Assembly (NCBI RefSeq): GCF_019578655.1
Contig: NC_063261.1
Span: forward strand, 26,639,126 to 26,703,125
From: Ricinus communis
Lineage: Eukaryota; Streptophyta; Magnoliopsida; Malpighiales; Euphorbiaceae
DNA length: 64,000 nt
Direction: 5' to 3'
Shown here: positions 36,654 to 48,405 of the stretch, piece after piece
How the letters are laid out: the number at the start of each line of letters is the position of its first letter
Numbering within the stretch: the first letter of the stretch is position 1
Translations under genes and position numbers: made by a program
The notes under the pieces: generated by a model
Database searches by the model: none
What the model saw: the letters and a program-made list of their open reading frames with translations, nothing else
Told to the model about the DNA's origin: nothing

Positions 36654-37260
36654 AAAACCTATCTTTCAATGCAATAATTGGAGTATAATATAATATATTG
36701 GATTTAGAAAAAAGCATAAATCAATATACTATATTATATTAAACACAAAGGGCTTGTATAAATTATTTTGATATGTCTGACTTAAAATTTTAATATATTT
36801 TAAGATTGTTGATATAGAATTATTATTAATATGACTAATATATTAAATAATAAAGTATTATCATATTTAATAATAATTAATTTCATCCAGGTATTACACA
36901 GTTATTATTGTTATTTTATTTATAAAAAATATAAAATGAATATCAAAAGAACTTAATTGTATTCTCAAAGTTTTATAATTATTTATCATAATTTTAAATA
37001 ATAATGATATAGAATAATATCAGTTTTAATTTTTAATAAAATTTCTAATAGTTTAAAATTTTATTAGTACACTAAATATAAAATTATTTAAAAATATTTA
37101 TTAAATATAGATAAGATTAATATTCAAATGATATTCATATGCTATTTTTAAAAATTAAAAGTTATTGTATTATCAGGAAATTAGTTTATTAATTAATATA
37201 ATGGTTAATAAAATTAGTATAAAAGATCATGAAATTATATATTAACTTTAAATTTTATAT
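36111..37260 (-). repeat. Partial copies of the same AT-rich family, with TA microsatellite
   Basis: 36111-36560 repeats the interior and closing block of the family without its start. After a (TA)n run (about 36598-36649), a further degenerate start (TTTCATCCAGGTATTACACAG at about 36881) opens another partial copy to about 37260. The pile-up suggests that these AT-rich elements insert next to one another here. Confidence 0.45.
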
Positions 37261-37916
37261 ATATATATATAAAGTAGGCCAAGTTATTCCATGAGACTCT
37301 ATTTAGCAACATTTTATAAAACCACATCATGTAGAATTTTAATAAAAGTATATTTGATTTTAATGTGATTATATAATTTATTGTTAAATATATTTTGATT
37401 TATAATACTATTTTTAATAACATAAATTAATAAAAAAGTAGTTTACGCCTTATCTAATCTCATTTAATTTAATTGTATTGATTAAAATGATTCATAAAAA
37501 TTATTTAAGAGTAGGGATCAGGATTTAAATTTCATTATTTAGCAAATTTTTAGTCTAAATAACAGTTGATTAAAATTAAATTAGTTATGAATTGTTTATT
37601 TCTAAATCTTATTAAATGGATTTAATTTATTTATTAAGTAAGAAAGAACCAAATACCTACTTATAATGTACAGGACATCAAAAGATTAAATTATAGCGAT
37701 CTCTACACCCATTGACTGACACATTCTTTAGACTAATGTAATTATATGGTACCAAATAGTGAGTTTAACCTTGATGAAATATATTTTTCGGAGATGCACA
37801 TCGTTCTACTGAAATGTTTATAATGCTACCTCACTAATTTCTAAGGAAAGAAAGTTCAGGTTACATGCATATCCATTTCCTTGACAAAAAAGTAAAATTA
37901 CCATGCATGATCGTTT

Positions 37917-37954
<38 letters not shown>

Positions 37955-38117
37955 CCTAATTTCAGTGTGTCAAATCCTCACAAAAGTACATATAAAAACA
38001 AAGAAATTGGTCACGAACTTGTTTGACAGGGAACTCATGGTGAAATAACATTGTTTACATTGATAAATTAGGTCACCAATAAACTTCTTTAGATTCAAGA
38101 ATAATTAGCACAAATCA

Positions 38118-38151
<34 letters not shown>

Positions 38152-38418
38152 CAGCTACCTCACTTCCTTCTTTCTTTCTTCCTTTCCTTCTCTTTAATGT
38201 TACACATAATTATCGCTCCTTTTACATATTCAAGAATAACAAGTAGGAAAAGAGACCCATCATCATCAGTTTGTTGTTTATTTTCCACTCGTCAACTTTA
38301 GACTAAAGGAAAAATCACCGATCACTGACTCAATTTCTACCTTAATTATAAATAATTAATTGAGCATAATTTATTTCTTTCTTTTGAGTATATATAAATA
38401 TATATATTTAAATGATGA
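37261..38418. other. 3' flank of LBD-b; microsatellites, no gene
   Basis: Includes (TA)n at about 37919-37947 and a compound (CT)n-(TA)n at about 38118-38151. The minus-strand 3' untranslated region of LBD-b lies at its right end. Confidence 0.5.
38370..38375 (-). terminator. Polyadenylation signal of LBD-b (AATAAA)
   Basis: AATAAA on the minus strand, about 45 bases beyond the LBD-b stop codon, in A/T-rich sequence. Distance and sequence fit a near-upstream element of a plant poly(A) site. It is not experimentally supported. Confidence 0.4.
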
Positions 38419-39807
38419 TCATGTCCAAAGAGGCTCCCAGGATGTGCCCAAGTTTGTCTCATCAAGGAAACAGCTCGTATCGATGAATTGTTGCTGCTGA
38501 AATATGGGTTCTTGATGAAGATGAGACTGCTGCATTTCCATGCAAATTAGAGCAACTAAATTGGCTTGCTGGCATTGCATGTTTACTACCTCAGCTTGTG
38601 CCTTGGCAAGTTGAGCTTGTAGCTCATTCACTTGTTTCTGAAGCTGGCAAATTGCACCTGCACATCCATAAACCGGGTCTCTGAGTCTTGCATTTGCTTC
38701 ATAAACCATGCTGCTTACTGCATCTGCTCTTTGAGATTCGGGCAGTTCCTGGAAATTTCCAGAATAACGTTTATGTTTCTTTTGTTTACAGGAAGGAAAA
38801 TAGAAAACTTCAAAATTGCACCATAACCACATGTAATTAATGATGTGGAATGTCAATTATATTGAAATTCAGAAAACATGACTATTGACTTTGACAAGGG
38901 TCATGTGTTTTATGAACCCATGTGCAAGTAATGAGTTAAAAATGACTTCTGGTTCCATATAAAATTACTGTATCTAATGCATAGTTTGACCCCTCCAATT
39001 TGGACGCCATTTTGGTATTGACTTAGTTGTTATGTGATTGGACTTTGTAAAGATAGTACACGACATAACTAATTGGCCAAACCCCTTTTTTTCTTGTCAA
39101 GAAATTGTGATACAGCACTCAATTCATTTCCATCATTATTTTCTAGGAAAGCAGGTAGAATTTGCTTTATTGGAGGAAAAGTTGCAAAAGGCAATTTTTT
39201 AGTTGAAGATGGAAAAAGATAATATTTATATTACCATATAAAAACCAAACATCACCCTACCCTTTTTTTTCTCTTTTTTCTATATTCAAGTCAACATTTA
39301 TTAATTAATGATATAATTAAGAAATTAATATCCAAGAGCGTGAAAATAATATATTTTCTAGAATAATTCACAAGTTCGAAAACAATTAAATTGAGCTAAA
39401 AGCTGCTATAATCCAACAATTAAACCACATTTAATCCAGGTAGGTTTATGTAAATAATTGACCAAGTAACGAGTATGATGTACCTGCAAGAATTTGATGA
39501 TGTTGCTAGCACCAAAGACTCTATGAGCAATGGTGAACTTGTAAGGCTCAGTAGGAGGAAAATAAGGAGCAAGAACACATTTTTCGACGCATCGGCGGCG
39601 AAGGATTTTACACGCAGCACAAGGGCTAAGAACAACAGGAGGAGGAGGAGGAGGAGGAAGTGTTGGAGAGGAGTGATTGGAATTAGGGGAAGGAGAGTGA
39701 TGAGAAGATGGTGAAGAAGAATCAGAAGAAGGATCAGAATTAGGAGAGTAAGAGAATGGATCAGAAGGCACAACAATTGGAGGAATTGCTTTCTCAATGC
39801 TTTCCAT
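38419..39807 (-). CDS. LOB-domain (LBD) transcription factor, LBD1/LBD11 group (LBD-b)
   Basis: Predicted nuclear DNA-binding factor. Exon 1 is 39807-39484 (108 codons), exon 2 is 38748-38419 (109 codons plus stop), giving 217 aa; the 735-bp intron (39483-38749) has GT/AG ends and phase 0. After a Ser/Pro-rich N-terminus with seven prolines at 51-57, Cys 63, 66, 73 and 77 form CX2CX6CX3C. The GAS block starts FGAS at 98-101 and runs through ELPESQRADAVSSMVYEANA to DPVYG (132-136). The zipper has Leu 144, 151 and 155, then Val 162. The tail is Gln-rich (QQQQF). The texts SPCAACKILRRRC, VEKCVLAPYFPPTEP and FTIAHRVFGASNIIKFLQ match the LBD1/LBD11 group, known for roles in vascular cambium and secondary growth. 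The start MESIEKA has an in-frame context with G at -3. The gene looks intact. Confidence 0.93.
38749..39483 (-). other. Intron of LBD-b (735 bp)
   Basis: Boundaries on the minus strand are TTGCAG/GTACATC and TTTCCAG/GAACTGCC. The intron sits exactly between LQ and ELPESQ, the same position as in LBD-a. No transposon is recognised inside. Confidence 0.85.
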
Positions 39808-39913
39808 TTCTATTCTTAAGTTTCTTTTTCTTGCCTAAGGAGAAGAAGTGATATTGCTGTGGCTGTTGCTTTGATTGGTATTCCTTTAAAACAAATAACA
39901 GAAGAGAGTTTGG

Positions 39914-39921
39914 TATTTATA
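39914..39921 (-). promoter_or_regulatory. Putative TATA box of LBD-b (TATAAATA)
   Basis: TATAAATA on the minus strand, about 107 bases upstream of the start codon, in the sequence CTTCCTATAAATACC. Initiation about 30 bases downstream would leave a 5' leader of roughly 75-80 bases. Called from sequence and spacing only. Confidence 0.5.
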
Positions 39922-39929
39922 GGAAGAGA

Positions 39930-41319
39930 AGGGTTTGAAGAATATTTGCTTGTGTCAAATTTACGTCATTATAATAATGCCAATGGTTCTGAAATCACAT
40001 TCCCACGAGGTTGCGGCTAATTAATTTACTGTTTTTATTGGAAATCTCTTTTAGCATCCCAGACTTAGACGCCCGTCCTCTTTTGGCATTTTTTAGTATC
40101 ATTTCAATATCAACCCTGGAAACTTGGCTAAATGGTAATGAAATATCAAAATTCTAAAATTGACTAATGAAAAACTTGCCCATCAACTGAAATATTTCCA
40201 AATAAAAGTTGATGAGTCATTAACATAAGGAAAAATTAGCAACATATTCTAATTCGTAGTAAATTAATTATGTACTCATATATTGCCCATCTGTTGTTTT
40301 ATTTTAATTAAAATAATAATATAAAATAAGCACGGAAAAGAAAACAATATCAAAATAAAAAAAAATTAAATATTTTAAAATATTTTTCTCGACGGAGTAT
40401 CTAATATTTTAAAAATTTATTAATATAATATTAAGAATATAATAAAATATTATTTTTAGAATTTTGAAATTATTATTTAATTAATAAGCAACTTCTCAAT
40501 TAATAAATAATTAGCTACTGGTATATAATCCAGGACCCACTTAGTTTGCGATGTTTTATTTAGGTAGGGAAGACAGAAGAAGAGTTGGCCCCTGACTGTA
40601 CTGGAATAATGTTGCATTAAGACATTTGTCTAATATTAATGATTTCTGGAGTTGGACATAGTCACCTTCACTGCACTGCATCAGGCATCAGGAGAGGCTT
40701 GAGATTTAAAAAGAAAAAAAAAAAAGAATGGGAATTTGTAACATGAAATGTGGGGGCACATATAATAGTTTGTTCTAAAGAAGAGGTCCAATAAAAAACA
40801 TTGCGTCAAACTCAATCAACATATTTATAATTAACCTTTCTTCTTCTTCTTTTTTTTTTTTATAGCTTTTTGCATGCTATTGAAACTTGCTTAAGCCGTA
40901 AAAAATGAACTAGAAATTTTACCTTTCAAGAAGTCAATACTTGACCCAGGAAAAGTAAACAAAAAGAAATTAAAAAAAAAAATTGAGGAGAAGGATAAAA
41001 GAGAAAAGCCACTTTTCCATTGTTTTGTTGAAGGGATTAGCTAGAGAGGAAAGAAGTGCCTCCCTTCATTCTTCTAATCCTTTCAACGTAAAAATGTCTA
41101 ATTTAATATTGGTAAAAATGTCTAATTTACTCTTCTTGACTTCATAAGTTTTTTTTTTCCATACAAGCTATGGCTTAATTGTCAATGCATATATACGAAT
41201 TCCACTCTTTCTTCCCAGAAATTAGATAATATCCATCCCTCCCTCCCCTGTCCTTTCCTCTTTCTTCCTTCCATTTTTCCACCTTTCTAATCAAGTATGT
41301 ATAGCATTAATACAATAGC
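39930..41319. other. Upstream region of LBD-b; no other gene
   Basis: Possible promoter region of LBD-b up to about 40250. A degenerate trace of the AT-rich Helitron-like family start may lie at 40255-40330 (TACTCATATATTGCCC). A CTCCCT-rich stretch occurs near 41235-41285. No coding sequence is supported. Confidence 0.4.
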
Positions 41320-41700
41320 AAGAAATTTACAGAGATATCCACCCTAGTCACTATGGGCGGCGGATTTGCCCAATTGACACATATGAAGGAATCAATGTTG
41401 GACTTATTGGATCTTTAGCAATTCATGCCAAGATTGGTCATTGGGGGTCTTTAGAAAGCTCATTTTATATAATCTCTCAGGAATCAAAAAAAGTACGGAT
41501 ATTTTATTTATCACCAAATAAAGAGGAATACCATATGGTAGCGGCAGGAAATTCTTTGGTGCTAAATCGAGGTGTTCAGGAAGAACAAGTTGCCCCAGCT
41601 CGATATCGTTAAGAATTCTTGACTATTGCATGGGAACAAGTGCATTTTTGAAGTATTTTTCCCTTCCAATATTTTTCTATCGGAGCTTCCCTCATTCCTT
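41320..41700 (+). pseudogene. rpoB: Nuclear copy of plastid rpoB (NUPT fragment)
   Basis: About 380 bp whose plus-strand translation is a central piece of the plastid RNA polymerase beta subunit: [10 protein letters not shown], then [20 protein letters not shown], then [20 protein letters not shown] and [10 protein letters not shown], continuing past a stop to EFLTIAWEQVHF. The sequence then matches rpoB only at nucleotide level (CCCTTCCAATATTTTTCTAT, CGGAGCTTCCCTCATTCC) and ends abruptly. Compared with the usual plastid protein there is an extra Arg codon (HYGRRICP), a Ser-to-Tyr change in the DTSEGIN motif (here DTYEGIN) and a stop replacing the Gln after PARYR. It has no start, so it is non-functional plastid DNA moved to the nucleus. 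Confidence 0.9.
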
Positions 41701-41837
41701 AAAACTTTTAAATAAGTATTTCACCTATAAAGATTTTATTCAAAACGTTTTAAATTAACTCTAAATAAATAAAACTTTTAAATAAATGTTTCACTTATAA
41801 AGATTCTACTCAAAACGTTTTAAATTAACTCTAAATA
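41701..41837. repeat. 70-bp tandem duplication next to the plastid insert
   Basis: Two copies, starting AAAACTTTTAAATAA at 41701 and 41771, each ending in CAAAACGTTTTAAATTAACT and CTAAATAA. They begin directly at the end of the rpoB fragment and are followed by a short (TA)n run. Confidence 0.8.
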
Positions 41838-44800
41838 ATATATATATATATATATTATATTTTATTATAAATTACAATTAAATTAAAATATGACCCAAAT
41901 TTTATAAGTTTTAAATTTTTTGTATTTAGATGGATTTAAGTAACATCCATAACTTACTTATCTTTTGTATAAATCTGTCATAAATAAAATAAAATGTATA
42001 TTTCAATTTAAATTTAATAATTTAAATATATTAAAATTTAAAAAATATTTATATATCAAACGAACAATAAAATATAACCTTTTAAATTCAGAGCCAGCAA
42101 AATTTAAAAAGAGAATCAATTAATGAATACTCAACTTCAACGGAAAGATAGAATATAATAGTGCAAGGTCCAGGTACAATGAATTGTATAAAAGCATTAC
42201 AATCAAATCCTGAACAATCTGAAAATTGAAAACAGAAATTCAATAATATCCATAGCCACAGGCAGAGACCACTTTCCACCACAAACCCTAACAGTGCCTG
42301 CCTTCACCCATCTGTGAACCTGGATTAAGAATTTAGCCCATTTGGGTTGGGTGAGTAACTCTTCTGTGCATGATTGCCATTATTATTCAAATTTTTAATT
42401 AAGTAGGTATTTGTCATAATCAACCCAATTCCATCACCTGTCCAATCAGAATTGCTGATGCAAGTCACAGTGGAGTAGTAACAGTAGTAATCTTTTGATG
42501 TACTTCTTCTGCACCATTGGCTTGGAAATTTATCATGTGCTAATTAATAATTAAGTACTTCAAAGGGTTTATTGGAATGTTACCATGAGCATCATATGTT
42601 TTGTATTCTTTTGTCCATTTTGAATTCTGATTTGTTATCATTATGCTGCTTTTATCTTGTATCAGCTTGTTGAATTACTTTTTCCATCAAGAGTTAAACA
42701 TCATGTTTATATGTTAGTGATGATGTAATGCATTTTTTATATTTTAAATATAAAATAGAGAATTAATTTGGCTATTTATATATAAAAAGTCAAACTATAT
42801 TTAATAAATGCATTATGAAATTTTATATATTTAATTTAATTACTATTTGTTATTTTTATTTTTTATTAGTAAAAATTAAAAAATTAAAATTATTAATGCT
42901 TATGAAAATAAAAGTAAGATATAAATAAAATATAATTGAATTTAAATAAAATATTTTACTCTTCACATCTAAATATTCTTTAATTACTTTACATTATAAA
43001 AATTACACTTTAAAATAAAGAGCATTGTTGGAGATAGTCTAACACAGTAATATAACAAATTAGGGCATTTTTAGTTTATAATAATACTTTGTTTTGTGCT
43101 AAAATATATTTTTATGTTATTTTTGTAAGAGAATTAGATGAAGAATTATTCGTGTTTAGTACGTAAATTAATTTGTTAAAAAATTAAAGGTTGTGTTGTT
43201 CAATTCAGATGTTGTAACCAACAGTACCTTCACACCTTGTATAAATTTCTCTTTTTAAATAAAATGAGTTTTCTATAAGTTAAATTTATAATAAACAAGT
43301 AAATCTGACTATATTTAAAAAATTATACATTAATTTTGTTATAAAAATGAAATCCTTCTCCAAGTTTTATTAATTGTATTGACGAGATAATTATATAAAA
43401 CATATTGAATGTGTTTAACGCATCGGCAATAAATACATTCTACTCGATGGCTATATTGAACCACAATTCGACTTTATTATCATTTGATGAGTTTTTAAAC
43501 AAGTTCGATCTTTTGAATGCTAGAATCTAATTCATCTTTAACTCTCGTGACAAAAGACAAACAAACTCTATAAAAAAAGATGAATAAACTTCCATAAAGA
43601 AAAATAAAATAAAATATTCAGAATATTTAATCAACAAAATTAGCAAATAACTAAGAAAAATAAATATAAAATAAGATCTTAAACGAACTTTCAACTAAAT
43701 AAATTCATTTTTTTTAAAAGGCTTTAATTTATTTTTAAATGTTGAAATTTTAGCAATTATGAATTTTTCTTTCATATATTTTTAATTTGTCATCTATTTA
43801 TCCAAATTTACTACTAAAAACTCATGAGAGATTTTACAATCAAATTCTATAAACTCTAACCAACTCATATAAATAAATAAAAATATGATTTGATATTTTA
43901 ATATATATGATCAAAAATTATATTAAAAAAAATTAAAATTAAAATTAGCTATGATTGATGGTATAAAAAAGGGCAACGGCAACGACAAAAAGTAAAACCA
44001 AAACTCTTGCGGCTAGAGTCTGGATACGTAACTTTTTAAATATTAGAAAAGTCATTTGTAAGTTATCAATTAGTTATTTTGAGATTCATGACTAATAATG
44101 AAACCACTATTTTTGCTAAATTTGGAATTCAAAAAAAAAAAAAATAGAAAAGCAAATATTAGTGCAAATATAAAATGTATTAATTTTAAGAATCAATTAG
44201 TTTATATTTTAAAGAAAGGAATCTAAACAAAATAATCAAATATAATACACTTAATTATTTAGAATATTAGCGTAACTTAACTATATTCCCTTAAGTAAAT
44301 AATTCCTATATACAAAGTAGAAGTGCTTTAATCTACTTCTTTGGGAGTTGATTTGATAATACAAATTAAACAAGACAACTTTTATACTTCCTACAAAGTT
44401 TTACTTCCCAAGTGCACTTACCCATCGAGGGTAATTAATTTTAATTTTTCACTGTTTTTTTAATAATTTTTCCAATTATAAAATCATTTTTTAAGCATAA
44501 TTTCTCAGTTAACCAAAAAAATAAAAATATATATAAAAAGATGAGAAAAAAGTAAAAAAAAAAAAAAAAAGAGGATGTGGTTGACTGACTTTTTTAGTTA
44601 ATCAAAATAAAAGTTATTTATAGAAAGTTATTTAAAAAAAAATTTATAATATAAATATTTAAAAGATATTTTGAAAGATTATATAAAAGTAATATTACAA
44701 AATTATATTTATCTAAAATATATAAAGAAGACTTATAAAAAAATTTACTCAGCTGGTTTGATTAATTATCGGTTTTTTAAATTAAAAACTAAAAATTGAT

Positions 44801-45480
44801 CGGTTAATTAATTTTTTTTAAATAATAAATAAAAATCAAACCGACTAGTTTGATTAACTAATTTCTTCAATTCAATTTTTGTTGATTTTCCGACAGATTC
44901 AGTTTGGTCGCCCCTACTTCTTTTGTATATATATTTTTCTTAATCGGCCATCACATGAGGGTCTTGTTTTCCTTTATATGTGGAAGGTGCTATGAGGATG
45001 AAAATGACTACACACTTTTATTATCATAATTTAAGTTCATTGAAAGATAATATACTTGCGGGTAATTACTATGTATTTTGTATGTATATTACATACCTTA
45101 TGACAAATCCTTCTGTTAGAATTTCATTAACTAACTAACCACTAGATAGATAGGATGAGAAGAAAGATTGCCACCTAGAATATTAGAACATCATGGTGAA
45201 GATGAAAATTAGAATCTTATCCTTCTTTAATGAAACTTGATGGGAAATTGAGCTTCATGGGTGCTATTACCAACCCTTTGTAATTGATTTTTCTCTGCTA
45301 TACTCATGCTTGCTGTTCTCTCTCACACTAATTGCAAATTTGTATTAAACATAAAAGATTGATGTGTGATAATTAGCTATGAATTTGGGGGCTTTCCATT
45401 GCAAAGATTGATGTGAGATGTTGAAAATCATATTTTTTAATAATATATGAATGTGAAAATGATGAAAAGAAAAGCTTACA
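41838..45480. other. AT-rich intergenic region, no gene seen
   Basis: Less AT-rich patch at 42080-42560 with a 64-codon minus-strand open frame (42088-42282) that has no recognised domain. The rest is AT-rich, with poly-A near 44130-44147 and 44552-44570. No supported element. Confidence 0.4.
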
Positions 45481-45569
45481 ACTTTTTTCTTAATGTATTT
45501 GTATGACATTTAAATATTTTAAGTTTATTGCTTTACTAAATCTCACTCGTCCAACAATTTTTTTAATCA

Positions 45570-46235
45570 AAGCTGATATTTATTTTTTATTGAATAATTA
45601 TATTAAAATATTTAGTAAAAATTTTAAAAATAATGGCTGACAACTGATTTAATTTTAATCAGTTGCTGATTGTATCATCTCTATTTTAGAGCCATTTTTT
45701 ATCTGTTGACAGCTGATTTGATATTTTTACTTATTTAAACAATATTATTTTTATTTAAAACTTATTAATAACTTACTTTAAGTTGATTTCGTATAATTAA
45801 ATTTTTATATTTTATAATAAATAATTATTGTTTTAAAATAATTTTTAATTATTAAATAATCATAATATTTATAATTATAGTATTTGGAATTAGAAATTTT
45901 TATTAGTAGAATTTAAATTTAAATTTTTATTTTTAAAATAATTTTTATAAATATTTTAAAAAATAAATATAATTAAAATTAAAAAATTAACTATAATATT
46001 TTTAGTTATTATAAATTATTTTTATTAATTTATATCATTGAATATAATATAATAAAATAAGATATATCTAATGATAAATTATTTTCTCAATAGTCATTTA
46101 ACATATTAAAAGCAACCGCTAATACAATTTACCAAATAATTTAATTTATCACCATCGATGAAATTTATCACCACTGGGATAAAATTTATCACCACCACCT
46201 AAATCGTTTATCAGTCGAACCAAACAGGCTAAAAA
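45570..46235. mobile_element. Second copy of the 23.1-kb repeat family
   Basis: Matches 23180-23760 in order: TTTATATTTTATAATAAATAATTATT, then a TATTTATAATTATAGTATTTG phrase, then AATATAATATAATAAAATAAGATATAT. Its right end has TTTATCACCAC repeats and then CAGTCGAACCAAACAGGCT, a terminus of the TTTGGTTCGA kind. The CAGCTATCAGC repeats of copy 1 are replaced here by ATTTATCACCA repeats. The left boundary is uncertain. Confidence 0.6.
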
Positions 46236-48200
46236 GGGATAGCTTTAAAAAATAATAAAATGTTGCAGTTAAAAGTTTATTTCATTTAACTTTTATATTC
46301 TTAATATTAAACGAATAATACAGATGATTCAAAGCGCTAAACTGTTAACTAGTTCCATATACAAATAAATCGCATAATTATCGACCAGAATAACAGAGAG
46401 AGTGCCGACTTTTAACAAAAAAGTTAATTTAGACTAAAATTGAAGTTGCCACAGTTGAGACGTTTACAACTACTTGCTACATGAATTGGCCTTTTCTGAA
46501 AATGACTTGTATGTATATATATATATATATATATTGTTGCAATCAAGAATTAGTTATCAATTATCATACAAAATAGAGAGAAAAAGTGGAGCCACTTACA
46601 AGAGTGGTCCATTTTGGTGGGTCGTTAGTTGGGGTAGGGTTCGTGGGGGAGCAAAGTTGTAAATATAGAGAGTTAAAGAGTTCAGAAACTGTACTAAAAA
46701 GAAAAAGTAAGTAGTTAATTTTATTATTAAAAGATTGTGAAGAGAAGAGGAAAATTTACAGGGTCGGTCCCCAAGAATGTGACTACCTTGATAAGTAGAA
46801 AAGACTTTTGGATATGTAGTAGTCATATTTCTATGCTAAAAATGCAATTATTCTTCGTCAACTTGGAAAAAATTGGGTCATTAGAATGGCATATAGTGGA
46901 AAGTAGTTGGATTGTGGTTGTGTTTTTTTCTTTCTTATTTTAAGTCTTTATCTTTGGTTATGTTTGGTTGTATATATAGTGTTTATTTTTAATTTAATAT
47001 CTAAAATTAATTTGATTAATTCATAACATGTTGGATAAGATCCGATCGGTGATAAAATATCAATTTAAGAGTTTTAAAATAATTATATATTCAAGACTGA
47101 AATTTAAAATCTTAATTAAACTATAAAATACCATTATTAGCTTATCAGCTCGCTATTCGCTAGTATATATAGTTTTTGCTAAGTTTTTCCCGGGGGGATC
47201 TAATCTATATATATATATATTAGTTAGGCTTATTCTAGGGTTACATTTCTATATTCGATTTTTGTATTGTTGAAAGATGTAGAAATTAGCAGGGATAAAA
47301 AAAATATGAAAGAGTTTACAATATAAAAATACAAATTCATTAACTTAAATAAGTTATGCTAATGGTCAAGCCCAAATTAAAATTGGTTGTTATTGATTCA
47401 TTCACACTTCTCTTATTTCTAATTTTTAGGCCTATATATGTATCAGACCCGTTTAATTTATAGTCTCGGACCTTGAGTTTAAATTAATTTATTAATGCGT
47501 TAATTAAGTGTAGAGATTTAGATTTGTTTAACAATATGAATTTTATCAAGATGTGCATAAAAACTCAAACATCAATTATTATTTAAATTAGAAAATATAG
47601 TCATTTCATGTGTTTACAAGTTAAGTAACTCCCAGAAATAACTTGCCCTAAGTTTAAACAAATCTATCAATTAACTTACTTTTCTGGTGTATAAAGCTCA
47701 GTTATTCTTCGTCTAGGACTGTCTTATTTAAAAAGAGTAGCAAAAATCTCTTCATTTTAAGGTATGCCTACCGGGTGTTTGTATATTTGCCTATTGGATA
47801 TCTTTCCCTCAATTATGTGTTTCAATAAAAACGGCAGTGGTGTTTCAATTTAGGTTGTTGTTTGTATGACTAAAATGATGAATTACATGTCCATGAAGGC
47901 TAATGACGCTAGTGGAGTTGTATTTGATGGTAGTAAATGAACTGTGCTTGTGATAAATTTGATTTGTGAAAATTCAGATTAAATTCTTTAATATTAAAAT
48001 TTAAATTATTAAATTTATAAATATTTAACTAATTTTAAAGAAAAAAACTGCAAAGGATGCGCTTACATTAATATAATTTTGAATTAAATTGGCCACAAAA
48101 TAAAAATTTAAAATTTTATTTACTGAGAAATTTATTTATGATATTTAGTTGACATTTATAAAAAGTATCTAATGAATTATGAGTTCAATACACCATGTTT
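46236..48200. other. Intergenic sequence, no gene seen
   Basis: Short (TA)n at about 46515-46534. Short open frames at 46474-46943 on both strands lack motifs. No supported feature. Confidence 0.35.
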
Positions 48201-48405
48201 AGCAGAAAAACGGATATTCCTTGCTTATTATCAGACAACCACTTATTCACAAACCTCGTGTGGGGCAAATAGTTTTCATTTTCCATCTTATGGAAAACCT
48301 TTTTCGTTCCGTTTAGTCCTATCCCCCTTTAGGAGTATTTTAGTGATAGATCTGATAGTAACTGGACGACCTATTCAGCTAAGCGATACAAATAAGAGCT
48401 AAAAT
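48201..48405 (+). pseudogene. ycf2: Nuclear copy of plastid ycf2 (NUPT fragment)
   Basis: Plus-strand text [20 protein letters not shown] followed by [16 protein letters not shown] resembles the plastid Ycf2 stretch [25 protein letters not shown], which contains its ATP-binding loop. Here the glycines of that loop are changed ([13 protein letters not shown]), and the frame stops at 48402 shortly after. Only about 200 bp is recognisable. Assignment rests on recalled family text; a plastid BLAST would settle it. Confidence 0.7.

Noticed and set aside
39475..39714. 79-codon plus-strand Arg-rich frame over LBD-b exon 1
   Set aside because: It is a reverse-strand shadow of the Pro/Ser-rich LBD-b exon.
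46474..46943. Three short overlapping frames
   Set aside because: Low-complexity text near a TA microsatellite, with no recognisable domain.
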